Shown piece after piece: positions 28,682-39,337 of a DNA stretch of 64,000 nucleotides; the first letter of the stretch is position 1, and each line of letters opens with the position of its first letter. The stretch is from NCBI RefSeq assembly GCF_027474825.1, contig NZ_CP107030.1, forward strand, positions 868,001-932,000, given 5' to 3'. The notes below the pieces were generated by a model that saw nothing but the letters and a program-made list of their open reading frames with translations, was not told the origin of the DNA and searched no databases. A program made the position numbers and the translations under genes. Origin of the DNA: Maribacter halichondriae. GTDB lineage: Bacteria; Bacteroidota; Bacteroidia; Flavobacteriales; Flavobacteriaceae.

Positions 28682-28815
28682 GTTATCTTCCGAGATACCG
28701 AAATAAATTCGGCACGCAGTAGAATGTAGCACCTTCTTTGCTACCGACAATTTTCGGGAGAACAAAGGGTTGCTAAGGCTTCAAAGGGTCTATTCCCTCC
28801 ACCTTTCTTGATAAC
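28682..28815 (-). promoter_or_regulatory. SAM-I (S-box) riboswitch upstream of metY
   Basis: The minus strand shows the closing stem GTTATC/GATAAC, CAAGAAAGGTGGAGGGA, TTTGAAGCCTTAGCAACC and AAGGTGCTACATTCTACTGC, the same conserved segments as in the metH leader. The variable stems are longer here (ACCCTTTGTTCTCCCGAAAA and the CCGAATTTATTTCGG hairpin). It lies about 180 bases before metY and should turn the unit off at high SAM. Confidence 0.94.
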
Positions 28816-28846
28816 AATTCAATACGTGTCTGAACTTTTGGAAAAA

Positions 28847-28854
28847 CAAATATA
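28847..28854 (-). promoter_or_regulatory. -7 promoter box of the metY unit
   Basis: TATATTTG fits TAnnTTTG and lies about 32 bases upstream of the SAM-I aptamer on the same strand. No TTG at the usual spacing was seen. Confidence 0.5.
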
Positions 28855-28914
28855 AGGATGGATATTTATTTTCCTAGTAAATCGATGGAAAAATTGATTT
28901 ATCCTTTTCCTAAT

Positions 28915-28946
28915 AAATCTGTCAGGTTATATAACCTGACAGATTT
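28915..28946. terminator. Perfect palindrome after metK
   Basis: A 16-base arm (AAATCTGTCAGGTTAT) and its exact complement meet without a loop, 28 bases downstream of the metK stop and before the metY promoter. It probably ends metK transcription; an operator role is also possible. Confidence 0.6.
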
Positions 28947-28973
28947 AAGGTATGTTAATCTATTAAAGAATTA

Positions 28974-30230
28974 CTATAATTTAAATGCTTTTTTGACTTT
29001 ATCCACCATATCCAATTTCTCCCAAGTAAAAAGTTCTACCTCTTTTTCGATACGCCCATTGTATGGTGATTCGTAAACTCTTTTAACGATTTTAGATTCC
29101 CTGCCCATATGGCCATAAGCAGCTGATTCCAAATAAATGGGATTTCTCAATTTCAGTCTTTTTTCAATGGCAAACGGACGCATATCGAACAATTTTTCAA
29201 CCTTTTTTGCGATTTCGCCATCGGTCAAGGCGACATTTGTAGTGCCATAGGTATCCACAAAAATAGAGGTAGGTTCCACTACACCGATCGCGTAACTTAC
29301 CTGGACTAAAATCTCATCGGCAACACCTGCAGCGACCAAGTTTTTGGCAATATGTCGTGAAGCATAAGCTGCACTTCGGTCAACCTTGCTCGGATCTTTT
29401 CCGCTGAATGCACCACCGCCGTGGGCTCCTTTTCCACCGTAGGTGTCAACGATGATTTTTCTTCCTGTAAGTCCTGTATCGCCATGCGGTCCGCCGATTA
29501 CGAACTTTCCGGTAGGGTTGATGTGATATTTGATTTGGTCATCGAACAGATTCTGGATTTTCTTCGGAAGCTTATTTTTCACTTTCGGAATCAGAATCTC
29601 GATAATGTCCTTTTTAATCTTGGCCAACATTTTGTCATCATTCTTATCGAAGGCATCATGTTGGGTAGATACTACAATCGTGTCGATGCGCTGAGGTACA
29701 TTGTCATCGGAGTATTCGATGGTTACCTGCGACTTGGCATCCGGTCTTAGGTATTTTATTTCTTTGTTTGCCCTTCTCAAATCAGCCAATACCTGTAAAA
29801 TCTTGTGCGATATATCGAGTGCCAAAGGCATATAATTCGAAGTCTCTTTCGTGGCATAGCCGAACATCATGCCTTGATCACCAGCACCTTGCTCTTCTTT
29901 CTTTCCCCGGTCGACACCCTGATTAATATCTTGTGATTGTTCATGGATCAATGAAATTACACCGCATGAATCTCCACTAAATTGGTATTCTCCTTTGGTA
30001 TATCCAATTTTGTTAATAACATCCCGTGCGATGTTCTGTACATCCAAGTAGGTATCACTTTTAACTTCTCCGGCCAAAACGACCTGACCCGTTGTAACAA
30101 GTGTTTCACAAGCCACTTTGCTTTCAGGGTCGAAGGCCAAAAAATGGTCTAAAAGAGCATCGCTGATCTGATCGGCGACTTTATCCGGGTGTCCCTCACT
30201 AACGGATTCAGAGGTAAAGAGATATGACAT
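28974..30230 (-). CDS. metK: S-adenosylmethionine synthetase
   Basis: The 418-residue protein carries [18 protein letters not shown] (ATP and Mg2+ site), [15 protein letters not shown] and [19 protein letters not shown], diagnostic for MetK. It makes SAM from methionine and ATP in the cytoplasm, closing the loop on the riboswitches of this region. It has its own promoter (30395-30424) and a SAM-II-like leader. Confidence 0.97.
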   Translation of the reverse strand: MSYLFTSESVSEGHPDKVADQISDALLDHFLAFDPESKVACETLVTTGQVVLAGEVKSDTYLDVQNIARDVINKIGYTKGEYQFSGDSCGVISLIHEQSQDINQGVDRGKKEEQGAGDQGMMFGYATKETSNYMPLALDISHKILQVLADLRRANKEIKYLRPDAKSQVTIEYSDDNVPQRIDTIVVSTQHDAFDKNDDKMLAKIKKDIIEILIPKVKNKLPKKIQNLFDDQIKYHINPTGKFVIGGPHGDTGLTGRKIIVDTYGGKGAHGGGAFSGKDPSKVDRSAAYASRHIAKNLVAAGVADEILVQVSYAIGVVEPTSIFVDTYGTTNVALTDGEIAKKVEKLFDMRPFAIEKRLKLRNPIYLESAAYGHMGRESKIVKRVYESPYNGRIEKEVELFTWEKLDMVDKVKKAFKL

Positions 30231-30307
30231 ATCTTATACTATTTTATTTTATAAATCGGGGATTTGACGGAACGGTCGAAAGAAGCATGATATTCTTTAA
30301 TCAATAT

Positions 30308-30383
30308 CAACTGCTTTAGCATTTTTCTTGCGCCAAACCTTAATTTGGCATACGAGGTTGCAATCAGTCAAATCCCTCCTCGT
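30308..30383 (-). promoter_or_regulatory. SAM-II-type riboswitch upstream of metK
   Basis: On the minus strand a six-pair stem ACGAGG/CCTCGT (30383-30378 with 30357-30352) encloses a loop with GATTTGACTGATTGCAA, as in SAM-II aptamers. After a small variable hairpin (GCCAAA/TTTGGC) comes GCTAAAGCAGTT. CAGTT can pair with loop bases GACTG to form the H-type pseudoknot of SAM-II, next to the conserved GCTAAA. It lies 78 bases before metK and downstream of a good promoter. The call relies on remembered consensus and hand pairing. Confidence 0.75.
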
Positions 30384-30394
30384 GTTTGAGAACG

Positions 30395-30424
30395 CAAAAA
30401 TATGAAAATTGTTTTGGTGGCAAA
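30395..30424 (-). promoter_or_regulatory. Promoter of metK
   Basis: TTTG (30424-30421), an 18-base spacer and TATTTTTG (30402-30395) match the Bacteroidota -33/-7 consensus closely. Transcription would start just before the SAM-II-like element. Confidence 0.75.
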
Positions 30425-30641
30425 GACAATCTTACAAGTTTTGTTCAAAGCGGCAAAAAGTTCTTCGAAATGCACTTGTACAAATAGGGGTCTTTGACGC
30501 AAGGCCAAATTTATGGTTGCAATTTCAGAAACACGAATATCTATTGCGTATTTAACCTACTATTTTTTCCAAAACTCGATATACTTCGTATATTGTGCGC
30601 CATCCCTCAAAGGAAAACACCAACCATAAAATAGCGCAAAA

Positions 30642-31256
30642 ATGCATATTGCCGTTGCAGGAAACATTGGAGCCGGAAAGACCACTTTGACAAAATTATT
30701 GGCCAAACACTATAAATGGGAGGCCCACTTCGAAGATGTGGTCGACAACCCGTATCTCGACGATTTTTATAATCAAATGGAGCGGTGGAGTTTCAACCTT
30801 CAAATCTATTTTCTTAACCATCGCTATCGGCAAATCTTAAAAATTAGGGAGAGCGGCAAGAATATCATTCAAGATCGAACCATCTATGAGGATGCCTATA
30901 TTTTTGCGCCCAACCTGCACGCGATGGGGCTTATGACCAATCGCGACTTTACCAATTATTCCAGTCTTTTTGAGTTGATGGAGAGCTTGGTACAACCGCC
31001 TGATCTGCTCATCTATCTGAGGAGTTCTATTCCAAATCTAGTCAAGCAGATACACAAACGAGGAAGAGACTATGAAAATTCCATTTCCATTGATTACCTA
31101 AGCCGATTGAACGAACGTTATGAGGCATGGGTACATGGTTATGAAAAGGGGAATCTTCTTGTTATTGATGTGGACACACTGGATTTTGTGGACAATCCTG
31201 AGGATTTAGGCACGATCATCAATAAAATTGACGCCGAAATCAACGGGCTTTTCTAG
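30642..31256 (+). CDS. Deoxynucleoside kinase
   Basis: The 204-residue protein starts with MHIAVAGNIGAGKTTLTKLL (P-loop at residues 7-14). It contains IIQDRTIYEDAYIF (DR-S/T substrate motif) and HKRGRDYEN in the lid region. It belongs to the dNK/dGK family that phosphorylates deoxynucleosides for salvage. It is the first plus-strand gene, divergent from metK across a 411-base interval that holds the metK promoter and SAM-II element; no clear dNK promoter was identified there. Confidence 0.9.
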   Translation: MHIAVAGNIGAGKTTLTKLLAKHYKWEAHFEDVVDNPYLDDFYNQMERWSFNLQIYFLNHRYRQILKIRESGKNIIQDRTIYEDAYIFAPNLHAMGLMTNRDFTNYSSLFELMESLVQPPDLLIYLRSSIPNLVKQIHKRGRDYENSISIDYLSRLNERYEAWVHGYEKGNLLVIDVDTLDFVDNPEDLGTIINKIDAEINGLF

Positions 31257-31290
31257 GCTGTTCATATCAAGATAGCAGCTAAATTTTAAA

Positions 31291-32294
31291 TCAAAGCAGT
31301 CCTATTTCCTTGGCATGATCTCTAACCTGATCACTATGCTTCGCAAAAAGAACCGGGGTAACTTCAAATTCGTTGAACAAGCTGCGAACCCGTTCCATTC
31401 TCTTTTTATGGCCAACATCTCGTAAATAAATGGCCAATATGCGATTTGGATATTCCTCCGAGATTTCTTTATAGATGTCGGCATCGTGCTCACCACTATC
31501 CCCTATCAGTAAAAATTTCAGCTTTGGGTATGTTTTTAGAATATTACGAATCTCATGTTGTTTATGCGGCTTTTCCGTATCGTGGTTATTGGTCAAAGCG
31601 GCCCGTAAGCTCCTCAATAAAATAGGGCCTTTGGGAAAATTGTTTTTTGTCAGGAAGAACTCCAGATAACGATATAGATTCCAAGGACTGTTGCTAACAT
31701 AGAATATCGGATTGGCAGCCTTCCCTGATTTACCGCGATGTAGTTGGTGATAAAGTTCGGCCGCCCCTTTGAGGGGAGTTCGTTTGCCCACGTTCGAAAA
31801 AAAGTGCGAAGTATGGCGCGCCATTTTAAAAAAGAGGCCACCCCGGTCCATAGAATGGTATCGTCGATGTCACTGATAATTCCATATTCTGCATTTTCAT
31901 TCGGGATCAGCATTTCGCCGGGAAAACGATTTTCATGCAGAATCTCACTTTTTAAAGAAAAATCGGAATATGAGATTTCATATTTCATCCAACCCTCATC
32001 ATTGATTAAGAGACCAAGATTTTCCATTGGCAAATCAACCAAATAATAGCCCTCATCATTAGTTTCGCCCGATATGGCTCGACCATCAGTTAATTTTATA
32101 CTTAAGGGCGTGTGCCTTATTTCATCGGCATCGAATCGCTGATAGGTATTACGAATCAATTTGTAAAGACCCTTATCAGCCAAGTCGATTTCCTCATCCT
32201 CCAGCGCCCTTCCCTTTAAATACAAATGCGTATTGGTGCCGTAGGTCTGAAAGGCGATAATCTGTAGTTTGTCTTTTTTACCAAATAATCCCAT
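31291..32294 (-). pseudogene. App1-like phosphatase (DUF2183), one frameshift
   Basis: The N-terminal frame (ATG 32294) has a beta-rich region and the HAD-type catalytic motif IISDIDDTILWTGV. The C-terminal frame continues with FYVSNSPWNLYRYLEFFL, KFLLIGDSGEHDADIY and AIYLRDVG. A run of seven A at 31797-31803 (plus strand) should have eight: LRTFFSNVGKRTPLKGAAEL then joins both parts into about 334 residues. DUF2183 proteins are HAD-fold phosphatases related to yeast App1 phosphatidate phosphatase; the bacterial substrate is not established. Confidence 0.82.
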
Positions 32295-32517
32295 GATTCC
32301 AAATATAAAGAATCACGTTATGCTACAATGGTCTTTAAGCATCAAAAAATTGACCATACTAATTCAGAAACGTACTTGGCTCAATCAAAGGTCGTTTTCA
32401 CTCATTCTTCATTTCAGGAGCACGATTTATGCAGTAGGTTTAAATAGTTAAAACCACCTAAGGCTAACCGATTTCGCGCGCATGGAAATCAATTGAACTT
32501 TAAATCATGTAAAACCC

Positions 32518-32572
32518 GCCTGTCGACCCCGCCTTCCGAAGTCTCGTACGGAGGGCAGACAGATAGGCACAA
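32518..32572. repeat. Dispersed inverted repeat upstream of tonB
   Basis: The arms CGCCTGTC..CCGCCTTCCG and CGGAGGGC..GACAGATAGGC are imperfectly complementary around GTCTCGTA. It is another REP-like intergenic hairpin, directly before the TonB gene. Confidence 0.6.
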
Positions 32573-32584
32573 AAATTTAAAAAG

Positions 32585-33289
32585 ATGGAACCAAAAAAGA
32601 ATCCGAAAAAAGATGTGAACCGCAACCGAGGACTTTATTTTATAGCAGGACTCGCACTAGTGCTTTTGCTTACCTTCGTGGCTTTGGAGTGGAAGACGTA
32701 TGATAAAAAAATCTATGATGTGGGAATGAATAGTCCAGATACCGGGATTGAGGAAGAGATTCCCCCAATTATACTACCCAATATGCCACCACCTCCACCA
32801 CCGCCAGTTATAGCTAATGAAATTGAAATTATCAAAGAGGATGACCCCCGTAAGGAAACCCCAATAGCCATTACAGAAGTTACTCCAGAAACTCCCATTG
32901 TGATCGATAGCATTATTGTCGAAGAACCTGACGAAGATATACCCGTACCCTTTTCAGTTATCGAAAATGTTCCTGTATTCCCTGGATGCGAAAGAGAAAC
33001 TGATAAAAAAGCATGTTTTAATACGATGATTTTAAAACATGTCAAAAAAACGTTTCGTTACCCGGAAATTGCACAAGAAATGGGTATTCAAGGGAAAGTT
33101 TACATGAATTTTGTAATCCAAAAAGATGGAAGTATTGGTGATATTCAAATCATGAGAAGTCCTGATAAAAATCTTGGCGAAGAGGCCACACGAATCATTG
33201 ACAAACTGCCAAAAATGATTCCGGGAAAACAACGTGGTAAAGCCGTAAGAGTTCCGTTTAGCATTCCTATTACCTTTAAGTTGCAGTAA
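32585..33289 (+). CDS. TonB family energy transducer
   Basis: The 234-residue protein has a short basic N-terminus, one membrane anchor (LYFIAGLALVLLLTFVAL), a proline-rich periplasmic linker (NMPPPPPPPV) and a TonB C-terminal domain (residues about 150-234, YPEIAQEMGIQGKVYMNFVI, VPFSIPITFKLQ). It transmits proton-motive force to TonB-dependent receptors. A CERETDKKAC cysteine pair precedes the domain, usual in Bacteroidota TonBs. A bidirectional terminator follows. Confidence 0.93.
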   Translation: MEPKKNPKKDVNRNRGLYFIAGLALVLLLTFVALEWKTYDKKIYDVGMNSPDTGIEEEIPPIILPNMPPPPPPPVIANEIEIIKEDDPRKETPIAITEVTPETPIVIDSIIVEEPDEDIPVPFSVIENVPVFPGCERETDKKACFNTMILKHVKKTFRYPEIAQEMGIQGKVYMNFVIQKDGSIGDIQIMRSPDKNLGEEATRIIDKLPKMIPGKQRGKAVRVPFSIPITFKLQ

Positions 33290-33290
33290 A

Positions 33291-33323
33291 AAAAAGAGGC
33301 AAACTTCACAAGTTTGCCTCTTT
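33291..33323. terminator. Bidirectional terminator between tonB and hppA
   Basis: Stem GAGGCAAACTT/AAGTTTGCCTC with loop CAC, preceded by A-rich and followed by T-rich sequence, serves both converging genes. Confidence 0.9.
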
Positions 33324-33344
33324 CAATAGTATATCAACTAAAGA

Positions 33345-35729
33345 TCATTGCTTTATGACCTCCATTCTTTCAATAGTAATTTCAGTCTCCTTGCCTTTTG
33401 ATTCGATGGTAGCATTTTCGAATTCCTTTAATTGTGCCTCAACCTCGTCCTGAGTTCCTTTAAAGGTTTTTTCTTCGGTAACTTTTTCTCCGTTTATCAC
33501 GGTAGAATAAGCAATGGTCGCCTCTGCTAAATCAGCATTTTCAGCATCCATAGTCACGGTGATTGTTTTTTCCTCCTTGTTGAGGTCACCTGCCACTCCA
33601 GTTACACTCAAGGCGATACTTGGCGCAATGACAAGGGCCACAACGGACATCAATTTTAAGAGGATGTTCAAAGAAGGTCCTGAGGTATCCTTAAACGGAT
33701 CTCCAACGGTATCACCAACAACGGCTGCTTTATGTGCATCGCTACCTTTACGACCATCGGATTCAATCATCTTCTTGGCATTATCCCAAGCACCACCGGC
33801 ATTCGATTGGAAAATCGCCATCAGAACTCCGGCTGATGTAACACCGGCCAATAGTCCACCCAACATTTCGGCTCCGCCGATAAATCCAACGGCGACGGGT
33901 ACAGCAATCGCCAATAGGCCCGGTAATACCATTTCCTTGATAGATGCCTTTGTAGAAATGTCAACACATTTGTCGTATTCTGCATATCCGTCAGCTTCAT
34001 CAAAAATTCTTCGTTGCTCAGGAGTCGCTTTCGACATATCTGAATCAACGGCTCGCATCACTTCCAAGGCAGCTTTCAATTGAGGAATATCCCTAAACTG
34101 GCGACGCACTTCTTCGATCATGGCCATCGCTGCACGCCCAACGGCGTTCATCGATAAAGCAGAAAATACAAAAGGAAGCATGGCACCGACCAAAAGTCCA
34201 GCCATAACAGTCGGCTTGGATACATCAATGGAAGTAACATTCGCAACCTTCATAAAGGCGGCGAAAAGTGCCAATGCCGTCAAAGCAGCGGAGGCAATTG
34301 CAAAACCTTTTCCGATAGCGGCGGTCGTATTACCCACGGCATCCAATTTATCGGTACGTTCGCGAACCTCGCTCGGTAATTCGGCCATTTCGGCAATACC
34401 ACCGGCATTATCGGAAATCGGTCCATAAGCATCAACCGCCAATTGTATACCCGTATTGGCCAACATACCTACAGCGGCAATGGCAATACCGTACAAACCG
34501 GCAAAGTGATGCGAAATTAAAATGGCGGCTGCAATCAATAATATCGGAATCATGGTCGACATCATACCTACCCCAAGACCTGCAATAATGTTGGTAGCGG
34601 CACCTGTCTCCGATTGTCTAACAATAGACTTCACGGGCTTAGTACCTGTACCTGTATAATATTCCGTAATCTTTCCAACACCTAGACCTGCTACCAAACC
34701 GGCAAGTGTAGCAAAGAAGATTCCATTCGCACCACTTGGTAATCCTTCAACCGTTTCAGGAATCAAAGCGTGAATAATAAAGTATGAAGCAATGACCATT
34801 AATAGGGCAGAACCGAATTCACCAATATTCAGAGCTGTTTGTGGGTTACCACCATCCTTAACTTTTACAAAGAAAGTACCGATGATGGACATGATAATAC
34901 CTACCGCAGCCAAGACCAAAGGAAGATAAACGGCACCAAGACCAGCAAAATCCGGAGTAATAATAAAAGCACCCAATACCATGGTACCTATAATCGAACC
35001 TACATACGATTCAAAAAGGTCGGCTCCCATACCGGCAACATCGCCAACATTATCACCAACGTTATCCGCAATGGTAGCAGGGTTCAAAGGATGATCTTCA
35101 GGAATACCTGCTTCAACTTTTCCAACCAAATCCGCTCCGACATCCGCAGCTTTGGTATAAATACCTCCACCTACACGTGCAAATAGCGCAATAGAAGAAG
35201 CTCCTAAAGAAAATCCGGAAAGTACGTTCAAGACCAAACCTAAATTATCGGCTCCTGGCCATATTTCTTGATAGATCATAAAGAGTCCGCTCAGGCCTAA
35301 GACACCCAAACCTACAACACCTAATCCCATTACGGCACCCCCGGCAAAAGCTACTTCAAGGGCCTTGCCCAGTGAAGTACGAGCTGCTTGGGTCGTTCTT
35401 ACGTTCGCCTTGGTAGCTACACGCATTCCGATGAACCCAGCTAATGCAGAACATATCGCACCTACAATAAATGATACGGCCACCATTCCGTTGGAGCCAG
35501 CCTCGTTACTCCCTTTAAAATATAAAAGAACCGCTACTGCAATAACAAAGATGGACAGAATTTTGTATTCGGCCTTCAAAAAAGACATGGCGCCATCGGC
35601 AATATTCTTTGCGATTCTAGCCATTTTGGCATCCCCCACTTCTTGTTTGGAGACCCACATATTCTTGATGAAAACAAAGGCAAGGGCAATTAGCCCAAAT
35701 ACCGGTAAGAACTTCACTATTAATTCCAT
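33345..35729 (-). CDS. hppA: Membrane pyrophosphatase (sodium- or proton-pumping), K+-dependent type
   Basis: The 794-residue polytopic protein has the pyrophosphate-binding motif with [36 protein letters not shown] and [19 protein letters not shown]. The sequence NTTAAIGKG places Ala where K+-independent enzymes have Lys, so it is expected to need K+. It couples PPi hydrolysis to ion pumping across the inner membrane; Na+ versus H+ is not decided here. After the last membrane helix there is a charged tail of about 80 residues (from [20 protein letters not shown]) not found in the usual enzyme. The soluble pyrophosphatase gene lies just upstream. Confidence 0.95.
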   Translation of the reverse strand: MELIVKFLPVFGLIALAFVFIKNMWVSKQEVGDAKMARIAKNIADGAMSFLKAEYKILSIFVIAVAVLLYFKGSNEAGSNGMVAVSFIVGAICSALAGFIGMRVATKANVRTTQAARTSLGKALEVAFAGGAVMGLGVVGLGVLGLSGLFMIYQEIWPGADNLGLVLNVLSGFSLGASSIALFARVGGGIYTKAADVGADLVGKVEAGIPEDHPLNPATIADNVGDNVGDVAGMGADLFESYVGSIIGTMVLGAFIITPDFAGLGAVYLPLVLAAVGIIMSIIGTFFVKVKDGGNPQTALNIGEFGSALLMVIASYFIIHALIPETVEGLPSGANGIFFATLAGLVAGLGVGKITEYYTGTGTKPVKSIVRQSETGAATNIIAGLGVGMMSTMIPILLIAAAILISHHFAGLYGIAIAAVGMLANTGIQLAVDAYGPISDNAGGIAEMAELPSEVRERTDKLDAVGNTTAAIGKGFAIASAALTALALFAAFMKVANVTSIDVSKPTVMAGLLVGAMLPFVFSALSMNAVGRAAMAMIEEVRRQFRDIPQLKAALEVMRAVDSDMSKATPEQRRIFDEADGYAEYDKCVDISTKASIKEMVLPGLLAIAVPVAVGFIGGAEMLGGLLAGVTSAGVLMAIFQSNAGGAWDNAKKMIESDGRKGSDAHKAAVVGDTVGDPFKDTSGPSLNILLKLMSVVALVIAPSIALSVTGVAGDLNKEEKTITVTMDAENADLAEATIAYSTVINGEKVTEEKTFKGTQDEVEAQLKEFENATIESKGKETEITIERMEVIKQ

Positions 35730-35871
35730 TCGATTAGTTGTTTATTAGTTTTAAATGGCTGCAAAAATAGTAAAAAACTTGATTTGCACCTACCATAGAA
35801 AGCATCAATGTGAAACCGTCAAGTAAATAAGTCTTCGGGGCGGTTAGCCGGCCTTAAAACACACTTAAACA

Positions 35872-35900
35872 AAAAGCAGCACCGTTCGGGTGCTGCTTTT
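35872..35900. terminator. Terminator downstream of ppa
   Basis: AAAAGCAGCACC/GGGTGCTGCTTTT with loop GTTC lies 24 bases past the ppa stop, followed by A/T-rich sequence in both directions. Confidence 0.88.
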
Positions 35901-35923
35901 ATCATTACTAGTGTACTCTTAAT

Positions 35924-36487
35924 TTATTTTATGCTTACTTCTTCCGTAGGCACATCACTTTTTGAGAAACGACGAATGCATTTTGCTACAATTTCCTTGG
36001 CTTCGTGAACATCGCCCCATCCGCCAACATCGACTTTCTTCTTTTCTAAATCTTTGTAGACTTTGAAAAAATGCTCAATTTCTTTTAATAAATGAGGATT
36101 CAAGTCGCTTAAATCATGCAATTTATCGCTATTTGGATCCGAAACGGGCACACAGATTACTTTTTCATCAGGACCTTTTTCGTCGGCCATATGAAACACT
36201 CCAATCGGTTTAACTTCCATGACGCAGCCGGGAAAGGTGGGTTCGGTCACTAAAACCAACACATCCAACGGGTCGCCATCCAGGGCTAAACTTTCTGGTA
36301 GAAAACCATAGTCCGCCGGATACATCATCGAGGAAAAAATCATCCGGTCATAACGGATTTTTTTCAACTCAAAATCGTACTCGTATTTATTTCTACTTCC
36401 TTTGGGAATTTCTATTAAAACATCGAACGATGTCACTTCATCTGCACTCATAACTTCCTTGTTTTTGGGAGTGCAAAGATACTTCAA
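35924..36487 (-). CDS. ppa: Inorganic pyrophosphatase, family I
   Basis: The 187-residue protein shows the family I signature DGDPLDVLVLV with metal-binding aspartates, IEIPKGSRNKYEYD, YPADYGFLP and the late DLEKKKVDVGGWGD. It hydrolyses cytoplasmic PPi and is encoded directly upstream of the membrane pyrophosphatase, separated by a terminator, so the two are likely expressed separately. Confidence 0.95.
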   Translation of the reverse strand: MKYLCTPKNKEVMSADEVTSFDVLIEIPKGSRNKYEYDFELKKIRYDRMIFSSMMYPADYGFLPESLALDGDPLDVLVLVTEPTFPGCVMEVKPIGVFHMADEKGPDEKVICVPVSDPNSDKLHDLSDLNPHLLKEIEHFFKVYKDLEKKKVDVGGWGDVHEAKEIVAKCIRRFSKSDVPTEEVSIK

Positions 36488-36546
36488 TCCATAACCTTAA
36501 TCCCCACGAAATCGTTAAAATACCCCGAATAAGGATTATGGGTTTA

Positions 36547-36708
36547 AGAGCCCGTTTAGGATTTTGTGATTAGAATTTTTATAGGCCATTTTTTCGACCT
36601 TTTAGGCAAAATTTTTAAGCATAGCCTTAGCTACGGTTCAAAATTTTAACGAAGAAGGGTGGAAAAAGAGGCGTAAAAAAATAATCGACAAAATCCTAAA
36701 CGGGCTCT
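36547..36708. repeat. 162-bp imperfect inverted repeat (MITE-like or large hairpin)
   Basis: Outer arms of 21 bases (36547-36567 and 36688-36708, AGAGCCCGTTTAGGATTTTG and its complement) match perfectly. Inner sequences pair imperfectly towards a centre near CTTAGCTACG. No reading frame of note is inside. It lies between ppa and the DUF5686 gene. Confidence 0.8.
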
Positions 36709-36726
36709 AAATCGGCAAGTTCTTTA

Positions 36727-39281
36727 TTAAAAATTAAAACCAAAGGTTCCTGTTACCCCAAAAGGTCTTGCGTTCGGACTGTCCAAATAATTGCCCCTAA
36801 AGTTAAAATCTATTCTAAAAATCTTGAAAATGTTTCCGACGCCGACCGAATATTCATAATAAATTCTATCGCTTGGAGCCCTTAATGGTGTAGTAGAACT
36901 CGCAGGGCCGCTCAACGCAGTATTGGCGTCCGAAAGTTCACCCCAAACCCCACGTAGGGCCACTATTTCCCTCAAATTCAATTTTCGTAGAAAGGGTATC
37001 CGCGAAAAAAGTCTTCCATTGAAGTTGTGCTCCAAATGCACCGATGCATAGGTATCCGTTACGAATTCGTAAAAATCAAGATTTGGAAAGGTGCCATAAT
37101 TCGTGAAAAAAGTCTGATTACCGGGCACAACGTTCAAAAGCCCCAAAGGTACCTCTCCAAAGGTTTTACCGATTTCAACGGTACTGAAAAGTCTTCCGAA
37201 ACCACCGACTTGCCAAGGCTGGCTATAGGAGAATTGCAATTTGCTATAATCAAAATCACTATCCCAAATGCCGTCGATACCTTTTGTATATTTTAGAAGT
37301 AGGGTGCTATAATTATCATTGATATCCTTTCGTTCGACTCCATAACCAATCGTTCTTTTACCGGGCGTGTAGATCAACAAGGTCTGAAAATCGAATTGTC
37401 TTATTTCAGATGACACACCTGTCGGGGCGGTAGGGTCAATATACTCTAAACTAAAGTCTGCCGGTAAAGCCGAACTCAATGTTCTGAAGGTGCCGCCGAC
37501 CCCGATTCGAAAATTTATCAGGGGTTCGATTTCAAGGTTCAGGGCGCTTAAGTTTATTTTGGTCAATCGATTGTTTGCTCCTACGGTCAATAAAGATGAA
37601 GACGCTATGCTTCTACCTAAAACATCGTTGGTGGCCGTAAGGCTAACCCCAAGTTGTTCGATATCACGTCGATTTCCACCGGAGATGATCAACCTGTTTT
37701 TTTTATCCAAGAGGAATTTTCCTGAAATACCATGCTTGAACTTTCGATCCATAAATCCGTAGGCCATATACCCTTCGATCCGCCAAGGGTCATTCTGTCC
37801 AAAAAAGGTTCGCGCACCTAACCGTACTCGTGGGCCTTCGGCATCATTGTATCCGAAGACATCGTAGACCGAACCAATATCTAGATTCCACTTATCGATT
37901 TCAACATAGCCAGACCCCAAAATACTGACCAAATTGTAGTATGATTTGAATTTGGGCACGGTCTTGAGGGTATCCAACAACTGGTAGATTCCTTTTTCAT
38001 CTTTGTTCAGGTCTTCGAGTCGGTTCTTTTCCCAAAAGGCATCATCTTTTACAGTTTCGGTAGGATCAAAGGATTCTTGTCAGGTTTATAGAACTCCCTT
38101 GGTTTTTCTTCATCGAATCGATAGTTATCATAGACAGTCGTACGTTTTCCATAAACCCCGCGAGATTTTTCCTTTTTCTGAAAGCTAAAATCACTTAGCA
38201 TATAATCGCGTTTCAAAAGGAATACCGAATCGTTGACCACCTCGAAATCTTGCTCGATATAGATTTCCTTGACCCAATTGATATTGGCACTTTTCGTTAC
38301 TTCTAAATTGATGTTCTTAATGGCGTAGGTAGAATCATTGACCCAGAAATCGCCCTTAAAGGTCAGCTCGTTTTTTCTTCTTGGATAGTAGACAATATTG
38401 TAGCACCATTTATTGTCGATAAATGCGCTATCTCTCAAAGCATAGTTATAGGTATCTATTCCCGTTCGTGATAATGGACTCGTAAAACTCTTGTCGAAGA
38501 ATTTTAAATAATTGTTGTAGATGTCATAGTCTTGATACAGGTCAGCCACGAAAGCTATGATGGCTTGGTTGTTATCAAATCCTGAATTTTTGTTTCCGAG
38601 GATATCTTCTTTTTCCTCTTTAAACCTATTGTCACCATGAACTTGTGAAAAAGTTTCGTTCAAGAAAATGGGCAGATATGTCTTGCCTGTTATCCGGGAA
38701 GTATCTAAATCTTGAAAAACGAATTCAAGGCCTTTGAAGATTTTTTTCTTCATCAAGGCACTGTCGATAGTATTGAGGTCAAATTCTATCTTTTCATATT
38801 TATCATAGGCATACTGATTGAATTTTCGAATACCGTTCTCCCTTTTCTTAGCCCATATTTTCCGCAAAATATCAATTGCAGGATTGTTCTTTTTGGACTG
38901 CTTTCCAGCAATCAATATGACTTCCTTGAGCTGCTCGGTAGCTTCCTTCAACTCAATGTTCATATCATAGTTGACCTTCGAACTAAGCGAAATTTCAAGA
39001 TCGGCAAAACCTATGAAAGAAACTACCAAAGTGTCATAGGTCACCTCCGACTCCATATAAAACCGGCCGTTGTCATTTGTAATGGTGCCCTCGGTAGAAT
39101 TCTTGAAAAGGATGTTGGCAAAAGCCACAGGCTCACCGGATTCGTCGGTCACGATACCCCCCACTTTTGTTTGGGCGTTGACCAAAAGGACAATAAAAAG
39201 AAAAAGGGAAAAAAGAATTTTTCTCATTGAAATTGTGTGTTCTCGCGGCACGAAGTACAAATAACGTACCATAAAAAACAA
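36727..39281 (-). pseudogene. DUF5686 protein with carboxypeptidase-like regulatory domain, one frameshift
   Basis: The upstream frame has a signal peptide (KILFSLFLFIVLLVNAQ), a CarboxypepD_reg-like domain (KVGGIVTDESGEPVAFANIL, residues about 38-120) and the start of DUF5686. It ends after REFYKPDKNP. Adding one T to the run at 38068-38070 gives NPFDPTETVKDDAFWEKN and continues into the downstream frame (LDTLKTVPKFKSYYNLVSIL), a beta-barrel region ending GVTGTFGFNF. Total length is about 850 residues, normal for the family. It is probably an outer-membrane barrel of unknown cargo. Confidence 0.85.
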
Positions 39282-39337
39282 ATGCCTCGCCGAGCGTTTG
39301 TCAGCGAAGCAAATGTAGCCTTACAAATTCGTTAACC

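Noticed and set aside
28915..28946. Perfect palindrome after metK considered as phage attachment or regulator site
   Set aside because: Position just past the metK stop makes transcription termination the simpler reading; no integrase or regulator nearby.
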